Shown here in pieces: positions 24,247 to 33,234 of a stretch of 37,724 nucleotides of DNA; within the stretch, counting starts at the first letter, position 1; every line of letters starts with the position of its first letter. Both the position numbers and the translations under genes were made by a program. A model generated the notes under the pieces. The model did not search any database and was not told the DNA's origin. It saw nothing but the letters and a program-made list of their open reading frames with translations. Source of the stretch: a virus; IMG/VR virus record IMGVR_UViG_3300044730_000221, positions 1 through 37,724 of that record; one strand, given 5' to 3'.

Positions 24247-25845
24247 CTACCGCCGCACAACTTCAACTTGATATCTTGATTGTGCATTAGCAGGCTTTTC
24301 GGCTTCCGTCTTACGCAACTTCAGTACCTTCGTCACATCGACAGTGGGGATCATCGCGCCATACTGACGGATGGCTCTTTCGACGAGTTTCTCCCTCATC
24401 TGATCTTTCTGCTCTGGACTCAAATTCATCTGCGCTGTGAGCATATCCTCGATTCTTTCCTCAGCAGACTCGACTGCATTCAAGAACGCACGGTTATCCA
24501 AAGCCTGTTGTTGCGAGGCATTGGCAAGATTGCTTCTAACCGAAGCATCGTAGGTGACAAACAACTGAGCAGCGCGGTCCTTGCGATCCCGATCATTCTT
24601 TGCCACATCGCCATAGATGTTGGCAATCTGACCAATGGTCTCGCGATCAAACTGCATCTTGTCGATCTGAGCCTGTCGCTGCTGTTGAGCCGACTGCAAC
24701 TGCAATTGCTCTGCACTGCGACCTTCAGCCGCCGCTTCACGACGCCCTTCACGAAGGGTATCCATAGCAACCTGAGTCGCTTGTCTCAAGCCTGCGGCAG
24801 GATCTCCACCCATTACGCCCGCGCCAAGGCTAGTCAAAGTTCCGGCAATCGCCATACGACGAGCCTCATCCCTTGCTTCCTTCTGACGCTGCAATGCAGC
24901 CTGTCGGTAAGGATCAAGATCAAGGGGAGCAGGAACGCCTTGGGTTCTTTGCTGTTCGATGAGATCGATTAAACGCTGTTGTTGCTCAGTGATTCCGCTG
25001 GGGGCCATCATTTCACTGATCATGCCCGGAACACTGAGGTTTCCACCGGGTGCCGCCGGAGGACGTGTAGCAGCGCCAACATCAGCGATGCCGCCCGGTG
25101 CAACATTAGGCGGAGGCGCGACAGGCGGTTCAGGAGTGGCAGCAGGCGCAGCGCCCGGAAACAAAACCTGACTGGATGTGGCTTCAGTTCCAAGGCGCGG
25201 TCGTGGTGGCGTAGGAGCAACAGCCGCTTCCATCGGCGGAGCCGTAGACGGAACAGGAGACAACGCACGGGCAGGATCGATGCCTTCGTTTCTCAGCAAC
25301 GCTGTCGCTTCTTCAAGACGGCCTGCTTGAGCAAGCGCCTGTGCTTCGCGAATCACAGAGAACTGTGCGCGACGAGGAGTAAAGAGTCGCGATAAGGCTT
25401 CTCTATTTGCAGCAGATCCTTCTGGGGTGGATACGAATGGCAGTCCGCTTCTCTCTAAAAAGGATGGAACTGTTCTGCCTTCCTGCATCCGGTGCGGAAC
25501 TTGCCCACCTCGATACATACCAGCCGGGGGCATCGGCGCACCGGTCATAGGCTGCTGCATCGGCGCACCCGGAGATGCTGCGCCCGGAGGTGCCATCGGA
25601 GGCGGTTCCCCACCACCCGGTGCAGGACCACCCGCACCAGCAATACCACCCTGAAGGATCTGATCCTTAACAGTCGGTTCGTTACCACCCTGACGCGCTT
25701 GGAATCTCTGGCGCATGTCCTGACGGCGCTGCACCTCAGAGATCGCCAAGAACTGTGGGATCTGCGGGGGAGGATTCTGTGCGTACTGAAAAAGGACTTG
25801 GTCAGGAAGTCCTTTGACCATGTCTTCTGCTTCAAGAATGTTCAT
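24247..25845 (-). CDS. Pro-rich virion-associated protein
   Basis: This 532-residue protein has a folded N-terminus, a long Pro/Gly/Ala-rich disordered middle (about 60-270) with MYRGGQVPHRMQEGR embedded, and a C-terminal helical half with Gln/Ala/Glu coiled coil (QLQLQSAQQQRQAQIDKMQF). The layout fits an internal virion or scaffold-like component encoded directly before the giant ejection protein, in the position of T7 gp15 relative to gp16. That comparison is by position only; no sequence family is recognised. It starts at ATG 25845, 3 bp after the upstream gene's stop. Confidence 0.6.
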   Translation of the reverse strand: MNILEAEDMVKGLPDQVLFQYAQNPPPQIPQFLAISEVQRRQDMRQRFQARQGGNEPTVKDQILQGGIAGAGGPAPGGGEPPPMAPPGAASPGAPMQQPMTGAPMPPAGMYRGGQVPHRMQEGRTVPSFLERSGLPFVSTPEGSAANREALSRLFTPRRAQFSVIREAQALAQAGRLEEATALLRNEGIDPARALSPVPSTAPPMEAAVAPTPPRPRLGTEATSSQVLFPGAAPAATPEPPVAPPPNVAPGGIADVGAATRPPAAPGGNLSVPGMISEMMAPSGITEQQQRLIDLIEQQRTQGVPAPLDLDPYRQAALQRQKEARDEARRMAIAGTLTSLGAGVMGGDPAAGLRQATQVAMDTLREGRREAAAEGRSAEQLQLQSAQQQRQAQIDKMQFDRETIGQIANIYGDVAKNDRDRKDRAAQLFVTYDASVRSNLANASQQQALDNRAFLNAVESAEERIEDMLTAQMNLSPEQKDQMREKLVERAIRQYGAMIPTVDVTKVLKLRKTEAEKPANAQSRYQVEVVRR

Positions 25846-25848
25846 GGT

Positions 25849-28296
25849 TTAACCGCCTCCCCTACCGCCAAAGGCTTGGTACAGACCTAAGGCTCCTAAG
25901 CCGCCACCGAGAAGTTGTTCACCTGCTGACGGAACTCTACCAAATGTGGAGACCGTGCTGCCGGGGTTAATGGGTACGCCCTGCAAGAGATTGCTGAGAT
26001 AACCCAACTGTTCCCGTCCGTATGCCTGCTGACGCAGGAAGTCTTCGTAGCCGATATCGAGGCCACGCTGCATGAGATTGCGGCGATCCACACCGACAGA
26101 CTGCAATGCGGCAAGTCTCTGAAGATCCGTCTGCTGTTGCTGTCCACCCAGACCAGAGAGAAGTTCCGCCGCAGCCAGACGTTGGGCCTGACCGGCACGA
26201 TCCGCTGATAAACCTTCGAGGCCGAGCAATGCCCGCTGACGCTGTTGTTCGATATTGAACTGCTGCGCCTGCATCTGGAACTGCTGCTGTGCGCGACGGG
26301 CGGCATCGGTTTGTTCCTGAGCCGATAGGCCAAGACGCGCTGCTTCTTGTCGTGCTGCCTCTCCAGCCTGTTGCGCTTGCAACTGGAACTGGGCCTGCTG
26401 CTGACGTGCGCCTTCTTGGGCTTGGAATCGGGCAAGACCCGACTGATCCTGTGCCTGTCTGGCCGCTTCAGTCTGCTGGAACGCACTCTGTCTAAACTGC
26501 TCTTGAGCCTGACGTGCAGCCTCTTGCTGCTGCTGGGCGGAGAGTCCAAGACGGGCCGCTTCCTGACGAGCCTGTTCACCGGCTTGTTGCGCCTGCAATC
26601 CAATGTTCGCTTGGAACTGACGCTGTTCAGCCGTCATGCCGAACGCCGACTGACGGAACTGCTCTGCTGCCTGCTGTGCCGCATTGTTCTGCTGTTGTGC
26701 AGACATGCCCATTTCCGCAGCGCGTTGACGAGCAGCATCACCGGCCTGTTGAGCGCGGAAGTTAAGTTCTGCCTGTTGTTGACGAGACTGTTCTTGGGCT
26801 TGGAATGCGGCCAGTCCTTGCTGACCCTGAGCCTGACGAGCCTGCTCGCGCTGTGAGTACGCACTTTGTCTAAACTGTTCAGAGGCTTTACGGGATTCTT
26901 CTTCCGCCTGTTGAGCGGTCATGCCCATCTCAGCAGCACGTTGACGTGCTTGCTCCGCAGCCTGCTGTGCTTGGAAGCCAAGGTTCGCCTCGAACTGACG
27001 CTCTTCCTGACCCGCCTGATAAGCACGAAGCCCGAACTCTGCCTGAGCCTGTCTCGCTGCTTCGTTCTGTTGCTGTGCTGACAAGCCAAGTCGTGCGGCT
27101 TCTTGACGGGCAGACTCTCCTGCCTGTTGAGCCTGAAAGCCCATCTCTCCTGCACGTTGACGGGCGGCTTCCTGTGCTTGGAATGCGCCAAGTCCGAACT
27201 GCGCCTGCTGCAATCGCGCAGCACGATCCGCCTCGAAGGCTTCGCGAGCCTGCTGGAATGCAGCCTGTCCACCACGGGCTTGGATATCAGATAACTGCTG
27301 ACCCAGATTCCGCTGACGCTCTGCTTCGAGGAGAGCCGAACGGGTTCCACCCAATGCACCGGCACGAGCGGCTTCTGCGCCCATCGTCGGACGCTGCAAT
27401 TCTGAAGCACGAACGGCTTCGCGTTTCTCAATGTCCGTAACCGCCTGCTGGAAAGGCGACATGTACGATTCAATCGTACCGGGCTGTGTAAACGTGCCAG
27501 CCTCAAAGCGATCTTGGAACGTGCCTGCCTGATAGCCGGGTGTGAACGTACCGGCTTCATAACCCGGAGTGATGGTTCCGGCTTGGTAACGATCCGTGAA
27601 TCGTTCGCCTTCAAACCCCGGTTCAAAAGTTCCTGCGGTATATCCCGGCTGGAACCGACCCGCTTGGAACTGTGAACGCAGATCCTCTGCTTGATAGGTG
27701 GGGCCAACTTGACCCGCCTGATATCCCGGAGCAAAGGTTCCTGCTTGATAGGTAGAGGTTACTCTTTCAGGAGCAAAGCCAGAGGTATAAGCCTGCGCTT
27801 GGAAACCGGGTGTAAACGTGCCAGCCCTGTAGTCTGATGTGATAGGACCAGCCTGATATCCCGGAGTCAAAGTTCCAGCGGTATATCCCGGACCTACCTG
27901 TCCTGCCCGATAACCCGCATCGAATTGGCCCGGTGCATATCCGGTCTGGAACTGAGTCGCCTGATAGGTCGGGGTGATTTGACCCGGCTGAAATGATCCA
28001 GCGATATCCATACCAGATGGCATCTGACCAAAACCCACACTGCGGGCAATATCAGTCGCCATGCCGATCTGTTCAGGACGTTTAAGTCCCGCGATCTCTT
28101 GCTGGGCGCGAGTTTCTTCTGGAGCAAACTGCGCCAGACGCTGACCGCTGTAGGTCTGATACGGACGCGCACTCTCAAAGAGTCCTCGTTGAAGGACTTG
28201 CTCGAAGTACGGCTGAACGTAAGCCGGGAGATTGCTCTGGGTTACTGTTGAAGTGACCTGTTGTGGGCCACCACCACCGCCGCCGCCGCTACTCAT
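25849..28296 (-). CDS. Repeat-built virion protein (9-residue and 18-residue repeats)
   Basis: This 815-residue protein begins MSSGGGGGGG. Residues 106-267 are 18 consecutive nonapeptides (consensus x-F-T-P-G-Y-Q-A-G, as in TFTPGYQAG). Residues 368-691 are 18 consecutive, gap-free 18-residue units (consensus GLxAQQAxEAARQxAxxF), an Ala/Gln/Arg amphipathic helix. Eighteen residues equal five turns of an ideal alpha-helix, so the segment could be one nearly straight rod of about 324 residues. The C-terminus is folded then Gly-rich. It lies among the late virion genes; fibre, internal rod or tape-measure-like roles are conjecture. The stop codon lies in a GGTTTAACC sequence just before the next gene. 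Confidence 0.7.
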   Translation of the reverse strand: MSSGGGGGGGPQQVTSTVTQSNLPAYVQPYFEQVLQRGLFESARPYQTYSGQRLAQFAPEETRAQQEIAGLKRPEQIGMATDIARSVGFGQMPSGMDIAGSFQPGQITPTYQATQFQTGYAPGQFDAGYRAGQVGPGYTAGTLTPGYQAGPITSDYRAGTFTPGFQAQAYTSGFAPERVTSTYQAGTFAPGYQAGQVGPTYQAEDLRSQFQAGRFQPGYTAGTFEPGFEGERFTDRYQAGTITPGYEAGTFTPGYQAGTFQDRFEAGTFTQPGTIESYMSPFQQAVTDIEKREAVRASELQRPTMGAEAARAGALGGTRSALLEAERQRNLGQQLSDIQARGGQAAFQQAREAFEADRAARLQQAQFGLGAFQAQEAARQRAGEMGFQAQQAGESARQEAARLGLSAQQQNEAARQAQAEFGLRAYQAGQEERQFEANLGFQAQQAAEQARQRAAEMGMTAQQAEEESRKASEQFRQSAYSQREQARQAQGQQGLAAFQAQEQSRQQQAELNFRAQQAGDAARQRAAEMGMSAQQQNNAAQQAAEQFRQSAFGMTAEQRQFQANIGLQAQQAGEQARQEAARLGLSAQQQQEAARQAQEQFRQSAFQQTEAARQAQDQSGLARFQAQEGARQQQAQFQLQAQQAGEAARQEAARLGLSAQEQTDAARRAQQQFQMQAQQFNIEQQRQRALLGLEGLSADRAGQAQRLAAAELLSGLGGQQQQTDLQRLAALQSVGVDRRNLMQRGLDIGYEDFLRQQAYGREQLGYLSNLLQGVPINPGSTVSTFGRVPSAGEQLLGGGLGALGLYQAFGGRGGG
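26224..27195 (-). repeat. 18 tandem 54-bp units coding 18-residue helix repeats
   Basis: The translated units align without any insertion or deletion for 324 residues, for example GFQAQQAGESARQEAARL, GLSAQQQNEAARQAQAEF and GLQAQQAGEQARQEAARL. Every third unit tends to be RQSA-type or an equivalent, hinting at a 54-residue super-repeat. The units have diverged in sequence but keep strict length, so selection acts on the register. Confidence 0.85.
27496..27981 (-). repeat. 18 tandem 27-bp units coding nonapeptide repeats
   Basis: Units include TLTPGYQAG, TFTPGFQAQ, TFAPGYQAG, RFQPGYTAG, TITPGYEAG and TFTPGYQAG, all exactly nine residues with an aromatic at position 6 and a small residue at 8-9. 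The pattern suggests a beta-solenoid or an extended repetitive surface. Confidence 0.85.
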
Positions 28297-28736
28297 TGCG
28301 ACACCTCATCAAAATGCTTTTCGAAAACCACCGTCTTCACGGTGTACCCGCGCTTCTTAACATGCGGCTCCCATCCGGGGCGACCGAAGAACTCAATGCC
28401 ATGACAGCCCATCTCTTTAGCGAACTTGTCTGCTGTCTCATGCATCTTGTCCTCAATATGTCTCATGTGATTCGGCGTCATCGCGCAGTACTGAATCACA
28501 AACATCTTTTTCTGTGGGTAAGTCTTGATCTCCGTCATCACGAAACCATGGATCTCGTTTGATTCCGGGTCATAGACTGCCCACAACTGCATCTGTCCGG
28601 TTAGCGCAAACCGAACGATGTCATCGATACTCGCTCGACCCATGGCCCACATCTCTGACTCGTTTAAATAACGAATGAGAGACGGGATCACATGACTGAT
28701 CTTTCCGTAGGGGACGAGTGAGATATCAAAGTTCAT
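28293..28736 (-). CDS. GNAT-like acetyltransferase-fold phage protein
   Basis: This 147-residue protein has a GNAT-like order: helix, then LWAVYDPESNEIHGFVMTEIKTY, then MFVIQYCAMTP (the strand 4 region) and a helix MHETADKFAKEMGCHGIEFFGR ending GYTVKTVVFEKHF. Similar short proteins occur among podovirus structural genes and may be virion components rather than enzymes. The start at 28736 has no Shine-Dalgarno sequence and follows a 44-bp AT-rich spacer. It overlaps the next gene by ATGA. Confidence 0.65.
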   Translation of the reverse strand: MNFDISLVPYGKISHVIPSLIRYLNESEMWAMGRASIDDIVRFALTGQMQLWAVYDPESNEIHGFVMTEIKTYPQKKMFVIQYCAMTPNHMRHIEDKMHETADKFAKEMGCHGIEFFGRPGWEPHVKKRGYTVKTVVFEKHFDEVSQ

Positions 28737-28786
28737 AGTTAAAGTTTGTTGTCTATATAGTTTTGTCTGCTATTTACTTTTTAACT
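28737..28786 (-). promoter_or_regulatory. AT-rich leader with inverted repeat before the GNAT-like gene
   Basis: The spacer is about 30% GC against a mid-50s background. It has a 7-bp inverted repeat AGTTAAA (28737-28743) and TTTAACT (28780-28786) around CTATATAG. No -35 element is evident. It may be an unstructured translation-enhancing leader or an internal late promoter. Confidence 0.3.
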
Positions 28787-30220
28787 TTGTCTTGGTCCTG
28801 CTGCCCACGGATTCTTTGCTAGGTAGTCTTTTACTATCTGCTGCTCTTCCTCTGCGGTCCTTCGCGGCGGCGGAACATAGGAAGGTGCCTGATTTGTTAG
28901 CCAGTCTCTGCGTACATCAGCCTCATGCTGTAAAGCGGCTTCCTGTAAGTTTCTTAGATTAGGCTGCTGGTTTTGTGCTACCGGAGAAAACTGTGGTTGC
29001 ACGGTTCCGCCTTGCGTTCTTGCTCCGCCCATACCACCAAAGAACCCACCGCCTAATCCACTAAACAAAGAACTTAGGCCATCTGAATTAGTTGGCTGTC
29101 GGCGCACTTCATATTTCGAAGGATCAAAGCCAGCCTGACCATATCCAATGCTGCCTAAATAGTCTTTGGCTCTTTGCTCTGCTTCTTTAGCACGTCTGGC
29201 GTCTCGTTCTGGGTTCACATCCATAGTCATGAACATGCCATCCTGAGGATCTTTGAACCCAAGGCTTCGAGCAATCTCTATATCACTTGGTGCCATATTG
29301 ATTGGCTGAAGACCACCCAATCCTAGTCCTCCGGTTGAAGGAGCAAATGAAGCGGCATTTTTACGAGCCATTAGACGCTGATAGTCAGACATTTGCTCAG
29401 ACTGCAATTGCCGTTTTTGGGCATCAGCCTGAGCCTGTACGTCAGCAGGGTTAGAAGGATTGAAACGAGTGGCCTCAGCGGGACCGTTTTGACTGGGGAC
29501 GGCAAACCCTTGGTTAAAAGGGAACATGCCTCTCCCACCAAAGAATCCGCCTAATCCACTAAACATTCCGCCATAAGGCGATCCGCCATAAGGACCGCCG
29601 AATCCGCCGTATGGACTGCCATAAGAAGGCATTACAGCGGGCCTTATCTCCGGCTCCACTGTGGGGGTCATCACTGGGCCAAAGAACTGATCATTTGGCC
29701 TAGCAGGTAAACCGCCGCCAGTGGGTGCATAGTTAGGATCAGATATAGGCTCAGATGGCATCACGCCTGTAGCAGGATTAGCCCTTTGAATAGGACGAAA
29801 CATTTCGTCACTAGGGCGCATATCCATTGTCTGCATTCCCGGACCACGAGGACGGTAGTCTGGATTTAACTCCATACCCGGAGGCGGTTGTTGTGAAAAC
29901 TGCGGCGGAGCAGGAGGCTGGTAAGGGTTCTGCCTTGCATAGGCATTACCAGGACCTTGATTCTGGAATCCGCCAAACTGAGGTGGCTGGAAACCAAACC
30001 CACCACCATATTGTGGTTGCTGGAATCCACCGCCAAAAGGTTGTCCAAAACCACCACCATACTGGGGTGGCTGGAACCCGAATCCGCCGCCAAAAGGCTG
30101 ACCGAATCCACCACCGAATCCGCCAAAACCGCCCATCGGTTGGCCGAAGCCACCCATCGGTGGGCCGAATCCGCCAGAGTATCCGCCGCCTCCGCCGCTA
30201 AATCCGCCGCCGCTACTCAT
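28781..30220 (-). CDS. Gly/Phe/Gln-rich virion protein
   Basis: This 479-residue protein begins MSSGGGFSGGGGG and then has about 90 residues of near-repeats of the FGQPFGGG and PPQYGGGF kind, a prion-like low-complexity composition. The rest is mixed Pro/Gly-rich with a few helical stretches (AQADAQKRQLQSEQMSDYQ). It carries PTGGGLPARPNDQFFGPVMT near residue 170, a segment shared with the neighbouring large protein. Codon use looks more AT-rich than the flanking genes in places. A structural role is inferred from operon position. Confidence 0.6.
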   Translation of the reverse strand: MSSGGGFSGGGGGYSGGFGPPMGGFGQPMGGFGGFGGGFGQPFGGGFGFQPPQYGGGFGQPFGGGFQQPQYGGGFGFQPPQFGGFQNQGPGNAYARQNPYQPPAPPQFSQQPPPGMELNPDYRPRGPGMQTMDMRPSDEMFRPIQRANPATGVMPSEPISDPNYAPTGGGLPARPNDQFFGPVMTPTVEPEIRPAVMPSYGSPYGGFGGPYGGSPYGGMFSGLGGFFGGRGMFPFNQGFAVPSQNGPAEATRFNPSNPADVQAQADAQKRQLQSEQMSDYQRLMARKNAASFAPSTGGLGLGGLQPINMAPSDIEIARSLGFKDPQDGMFMTMDVNPERDARRAKEAEQRAKDYLGSIGYGQAGFDPSKYEVRRQPTNSDGLSSLFSGLGGGFFGGMGGARTQGGTVQPQFSPVAQNQQPNLRNLQEAALQHEADVRRDWLTNQAPSYVPPPRRTAEEEQQIVKDYLAKNPWAAGPRQS

Positions 30221-30222
30221 GT

Positions 30223-33144
30223 TTAATTGCTCCTACGGTAGGGACGGACTTGTTCCGTGGTCCCCATAGTTTTTTGTCGGATGTCATCAACCAGTCCATC
30301 GAAGAACTTGGCTCCATCTCCTGAGTATCCGCCGCCTGCAAGAGCAACCGCATCCGCAGGGATGATGTATTCACCCGGAGATACCGCTACAGGACGCTGT
30401 GTTCCGATCATTCCATTGACAAGATCATCTTGTCCGCCGCCCATGCCTTCGACCATGCCTTCGGTCTGTGCGCCCGGAACGATGCCTTGGAGAACCTGTT
30501 CGCGAAGTTGCATGAACACCTCCGGTCCATACTGCTCAACGAACGCACGGATGATCTGATCTGCGTTTTCGATTTCACCTCGGATCGCCGCTACCGTCAT
30601 TTCGACAATGTCGTTTCCTTGGTTCATGGAATCTGCGCTGTTATCGATCATGCCGCCTTCGGCAAATTGACCGAAATCACCGCCGCCCATGTCAAACTCA
30701 GGCGCTGCTTGCATGGCAGGCTCTTGAGGAGAATAACGAGCCATCTCTTCAAGTATCGCGAGACGCTGAATAATCTCAGGATCGATACCCGGATATTGCT
30801 CGACAGAAACCGGCGGAACGGCAACTTGCGGAGGTATCGCAACAGGAGGCTCAAAGCGCGGCTCTGGAATCTCCATTCGCGGTTGCTCAAAGCGTGGTGC
30901 TGGCATTGCCGCAGGCGGCTCGAAACGAGGCGGTGGCGCTGCCACAGGAGGTTCAAAGCGCGGTGGTGGCATGGATACTCGCGGCAATTCAGCACGAGGC
31001 TCTGGCATTGCTGCGGGAGGCTCAAAGCGCGGTGGTGGTGGTGCCGCAGGACGCTCGACGCGGGGTGGCGGCATTGCCACGGGCGGTTCGATACGAGGCG
31101 GTGGTGCTGCTACCGGTGTCGGTTCAATGGTAGGAGTCATCACCGGACCTAAAAACTGATCGCGAGAGGGGTAGCCACCGCCAGTTGGGACAGTCTCTAC
31201 CGGTGGTTGAAAGGTTATAGGCGGCTCAACAGCAGCCCGGACAATATCCTCGCGAGTGGGCATCATCGGAGCCTCAGGGGCAGGCAACACATAACGCTCT
31301 AAGAAATCTGTCGCAGGCGGAGCAGCCTGCTGCGGGGTAGCCGCAGAAACATTACGCAATTGACTGAGAAGATCTTCGACGTTGCCAAAATTATTATCAG
31401 CGACAGGCGCTGGCCCAAACTGGGGTTCAGTCTGAACTGGCGTGTTTGGGACAGGGTTTGCCTGTTGTCTCAGAAGTTCTTCGAGAAGTTTGGTATCGAA
31501 TGCACCCGTTGTAGGTTGAGTGATACCCGACAGATCGGACTCGTCGAATCCGGGGGTTCCACCCGGATAGTTCATGAAGTCCTGCTCGTTGGTAGGCTCA
31601 GGTTCTAAGCCCTGCTCAACAGTCGGACGTGTTCCTACTCCAGCGCCGGGACCGACACCTACACCGGGTCCGGGGCCAGCACCACCGGCACTTGGACCGG
31701 GTCCGGCACCAGCACCGGGACCAGCGCCTACACCGGCACCCGCCGCAGGACTTCCATAAAGACCCCTAAATGCTGGGAATCTGCTAAGGAAGTCTTGAAA
31801 GTTAAACTCCCCGGTATCTACTCCAGCGGCAAGACCGGTGCCTTCATCAGGTTCTCCACTCGGTCTTCCGCCCGGACTTGTTCCGGGAGGAGTGCCAGAA
31901 CCCGGAGGCCATGGCGCACCCGGAGGCCACCAAGGTGGTTTGCCGCCCGGAGGAGTTCCGCCGGGAGGAGTTCCGTCAACAGGGGGCTTGGTCTCCGGGG
32001 CGGGTTCGCGGAAATACTGGAATTCGCCCGATATACCGGGGAGATACCCCTGTCCACCTACATCCAATGCCGCATAGGACGCTGCCGGGGGCGGAACATA
32101 CTCCGATCCACGCAGGGATAACTGGACGTTCTTCGGGTCAGGGATATCGTAGGGAAGAGAACCAGCAAACCCGCTAGATCCTTCATAGCCTGCGTTGATA
32201 GCCGCTTGTCTGATGGCGTTCTCAATACCACCACCTACGGCGTAACTATCTACATAGCCGCCTTGGGCATAGCCCACGCCCGGATAGGCTTGACGGACTT
32301 GGTTAAACACATTGCCCATTTGGGCTAGAGTTTTACGACGTTCAGCAGCCTGCTGTTCTTCGTAATCCCTCATGCTGCCACGACCGGCCTGCTCCATTTC
32401 ACGAGCCATGCGGCCAGTCTCACCAACGTACATTGGGAGGAATGAACTGGGCGATGAAAGTTGGTTGAGGAATGCACCGGGTTGTTGGAACGGAGCGGAA
32501 AGCCGTTGCATTGCAGTTAGGTCAGGAGGCGGAGTAACGGCTGGGGATGCTGTAATCCCTGCGAAATCCGGAGCCGCTGCCATCTGTGCGCCAGCCATGC
32601 CCGGAGCGAATGCGGTGGGTGTGCTTTGCAGAGCGGACTGAAGGGTGGCATCTGCCGCCAACGGATTCATGGTCGAAGCCGCAGCGCCGGGGCTAAATGT
32701 CGTAGCCGCATCAGTGGCGGCTTGCGTGGCTGTCTGCGTACCCGCCTTTGACAGCGCATCGCCTGCCGCGCCAAACGCCTGACCCAGTCCGAATCCGGTG
32801 ATGCCTGAGAGAATCCCCTGCTCCAGATCGCCCGTGACGGCGGCGGTTGCGAGACCTGATCCAACTGCACCGGCTGCGGCGGAACTCAATCCTGCTGCGC
32901 CAAGTACACCAGCGCCTGCGCCAGTCAATAAGGATGATCCAAGGAAAGACCCCAACAAGGGGGCTAGGAAGGGCAGGAACGCTTCTGGTTGTCCGGTCTG
33001 AGGGTTCCGGGTCAACTGCCCGGTCGGGGACAAACTGGACAACATCTGAACCTCAATCGGGTTCATGTGTACAAGTTGCGAGTCACCGAATCTGCCGTAC
33101 TGGGCAAGTTGGTTCGCGACTCCTTGGTATGGGGCTTTATACAT
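30223..33144 (-). CDS. Large Pro-rich virion protein with 11-residue repeats
   Basis: The start at 33144 is preferred (AGGAG six bases upstream) and gives 973 residues. The N-terminal 300 residues are hydrophobic Gly/Ala-rich (LGSFLGSSLLTGAGAGVLGA) and may be membrane-active. Low-complexity stretches follow: a Pro/Gly segment, a GAGPGPGAG-type segment (31640-31740 region), and nine repeats of about 11 residues such as VAAPPPRFEPP and AAMPEPRAELP. The C-terminus has FAEGGMIDN and VSPGEYIIPADAVALAGGG, a motif I associate with aquatic podovirus structural proteins. It shares the DQFLGPVMTPT segment with its neighbour. Confidence 0.65.
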   Translation of the reverse strand: MYKAPYQGVANQLAQYGRFGDSQLVHMNPIEVQMLSSLSPTGQLTRNPQTGQPEAFLPFLAPLLGSFLGSSLLTGAGAGVLGAAGLSSAAAGAVGSGLATAAVTGDLEQGILSGITGFGLGQAFGAAGDALSKAGTQTATQAATDAATTFSPGAAASTMNPLAADATLQSALQSTPTAFAPGMAGAQMAAAPDFAGITASPAVTPPPDLTAMQRLSAPFQQPGAFLNQLSSPSSFLPMYVGETGRMAREMEQAGRGSMRDYEEQQAAERRKTLAQMGNVFNQVRQAYPGVGYAQGGYVDSYAVGGGIENAIRQAAINAGYEGSSGFAGSLPYDIPDPKNVQLSLRGSEYVPPPAASYAALDVGGQGYLPGISGEFQYFREPAPETKPPVDGTPPGGTPPGGKPPWWPPGAPWPPGSGTPPGTSPGGRPSGEPDEGTGLAAGVDTGEFNFQDFLSRFPAFRGLYGSPAAGAGVGAGPGAGAGPGPSAGGAGPGPGVGVGPGAGVGTRPTVEQGLEPEPTNEQDFMNYPGGTPGFDESDLSGITQPTTGAFDTKLLEELLRQQANPVPNTPVQTEPQFGPAPVADNNFGNVEDLLSQLRNVSAATPQQAAPPATDFLERYVLPAPEAPMMPTREDIVRAAVEPPITFQPPVETVPTGGGYPSRDQFLGPVMTPTIEPTPVAAPPPRIEPPVAMPPPRVERPAAPPPPRFEPPAAMPEPRAELPRVSMPPPRFEPPVAAPPPRFEPPAAMPAPRFEQPRMEIPEPRFEPPVAIPPQVAVPPVSVEQYPGIDPEIIQRLAILEEMARYSPQEPAMQAAPEFDMGGGDFGQFAEGGMIDNSADSMNQGNDIVEMTVAAIRGEIENADQIIRAFVEQYGPEVFMQLREQVLQGIVPGAQTEGMVEGMGGGQDDLVNGMIGTQRPVAVSPGEYIIPADAVALAGGGYSGDGAKFFDGLVDDIRQKTMGTTEQVRPYRRSN
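30800..31115 (-). repeat. Pro-rich undecapeptide repeats in the large virion protein
   Basis: Nine consecutive units of 11 residues (two of 12) follow a P-x-P-R-x-E-x-P core, for example VAMPPPRVERP, AAPPPPRFEPP, VAAPPPRFEPP and AAMPAPRFEQP. They are likely an extended polyproline-type spacer. Boundaries are approximate. Confidence 0.65.
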
Positions 33145-33234
33145 GGCAACTCCTAGGGTTGCGTGGAGCCACGGCTCCATGGATTCTGGTGGAACGGCGT
33201 TTAAATTTCAATGAGATCAATAGGTCACAGGTCA

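Noticed and set aside
26224-27981. CRISPR array from regularly spaced repeats
   Set aside because: The 27- and 54-bp periods are multiples of three inside an intact reading frame with coding variation, and there are no identical repeats with unique spacers.
33145-33180. Earlier start for the large Pro-rich virion protein
   Set aside because: An upstream in-frame ATG at 33180 lacks a ribosome site, while the ATG at 33144 has AGGAG at proper spacing.
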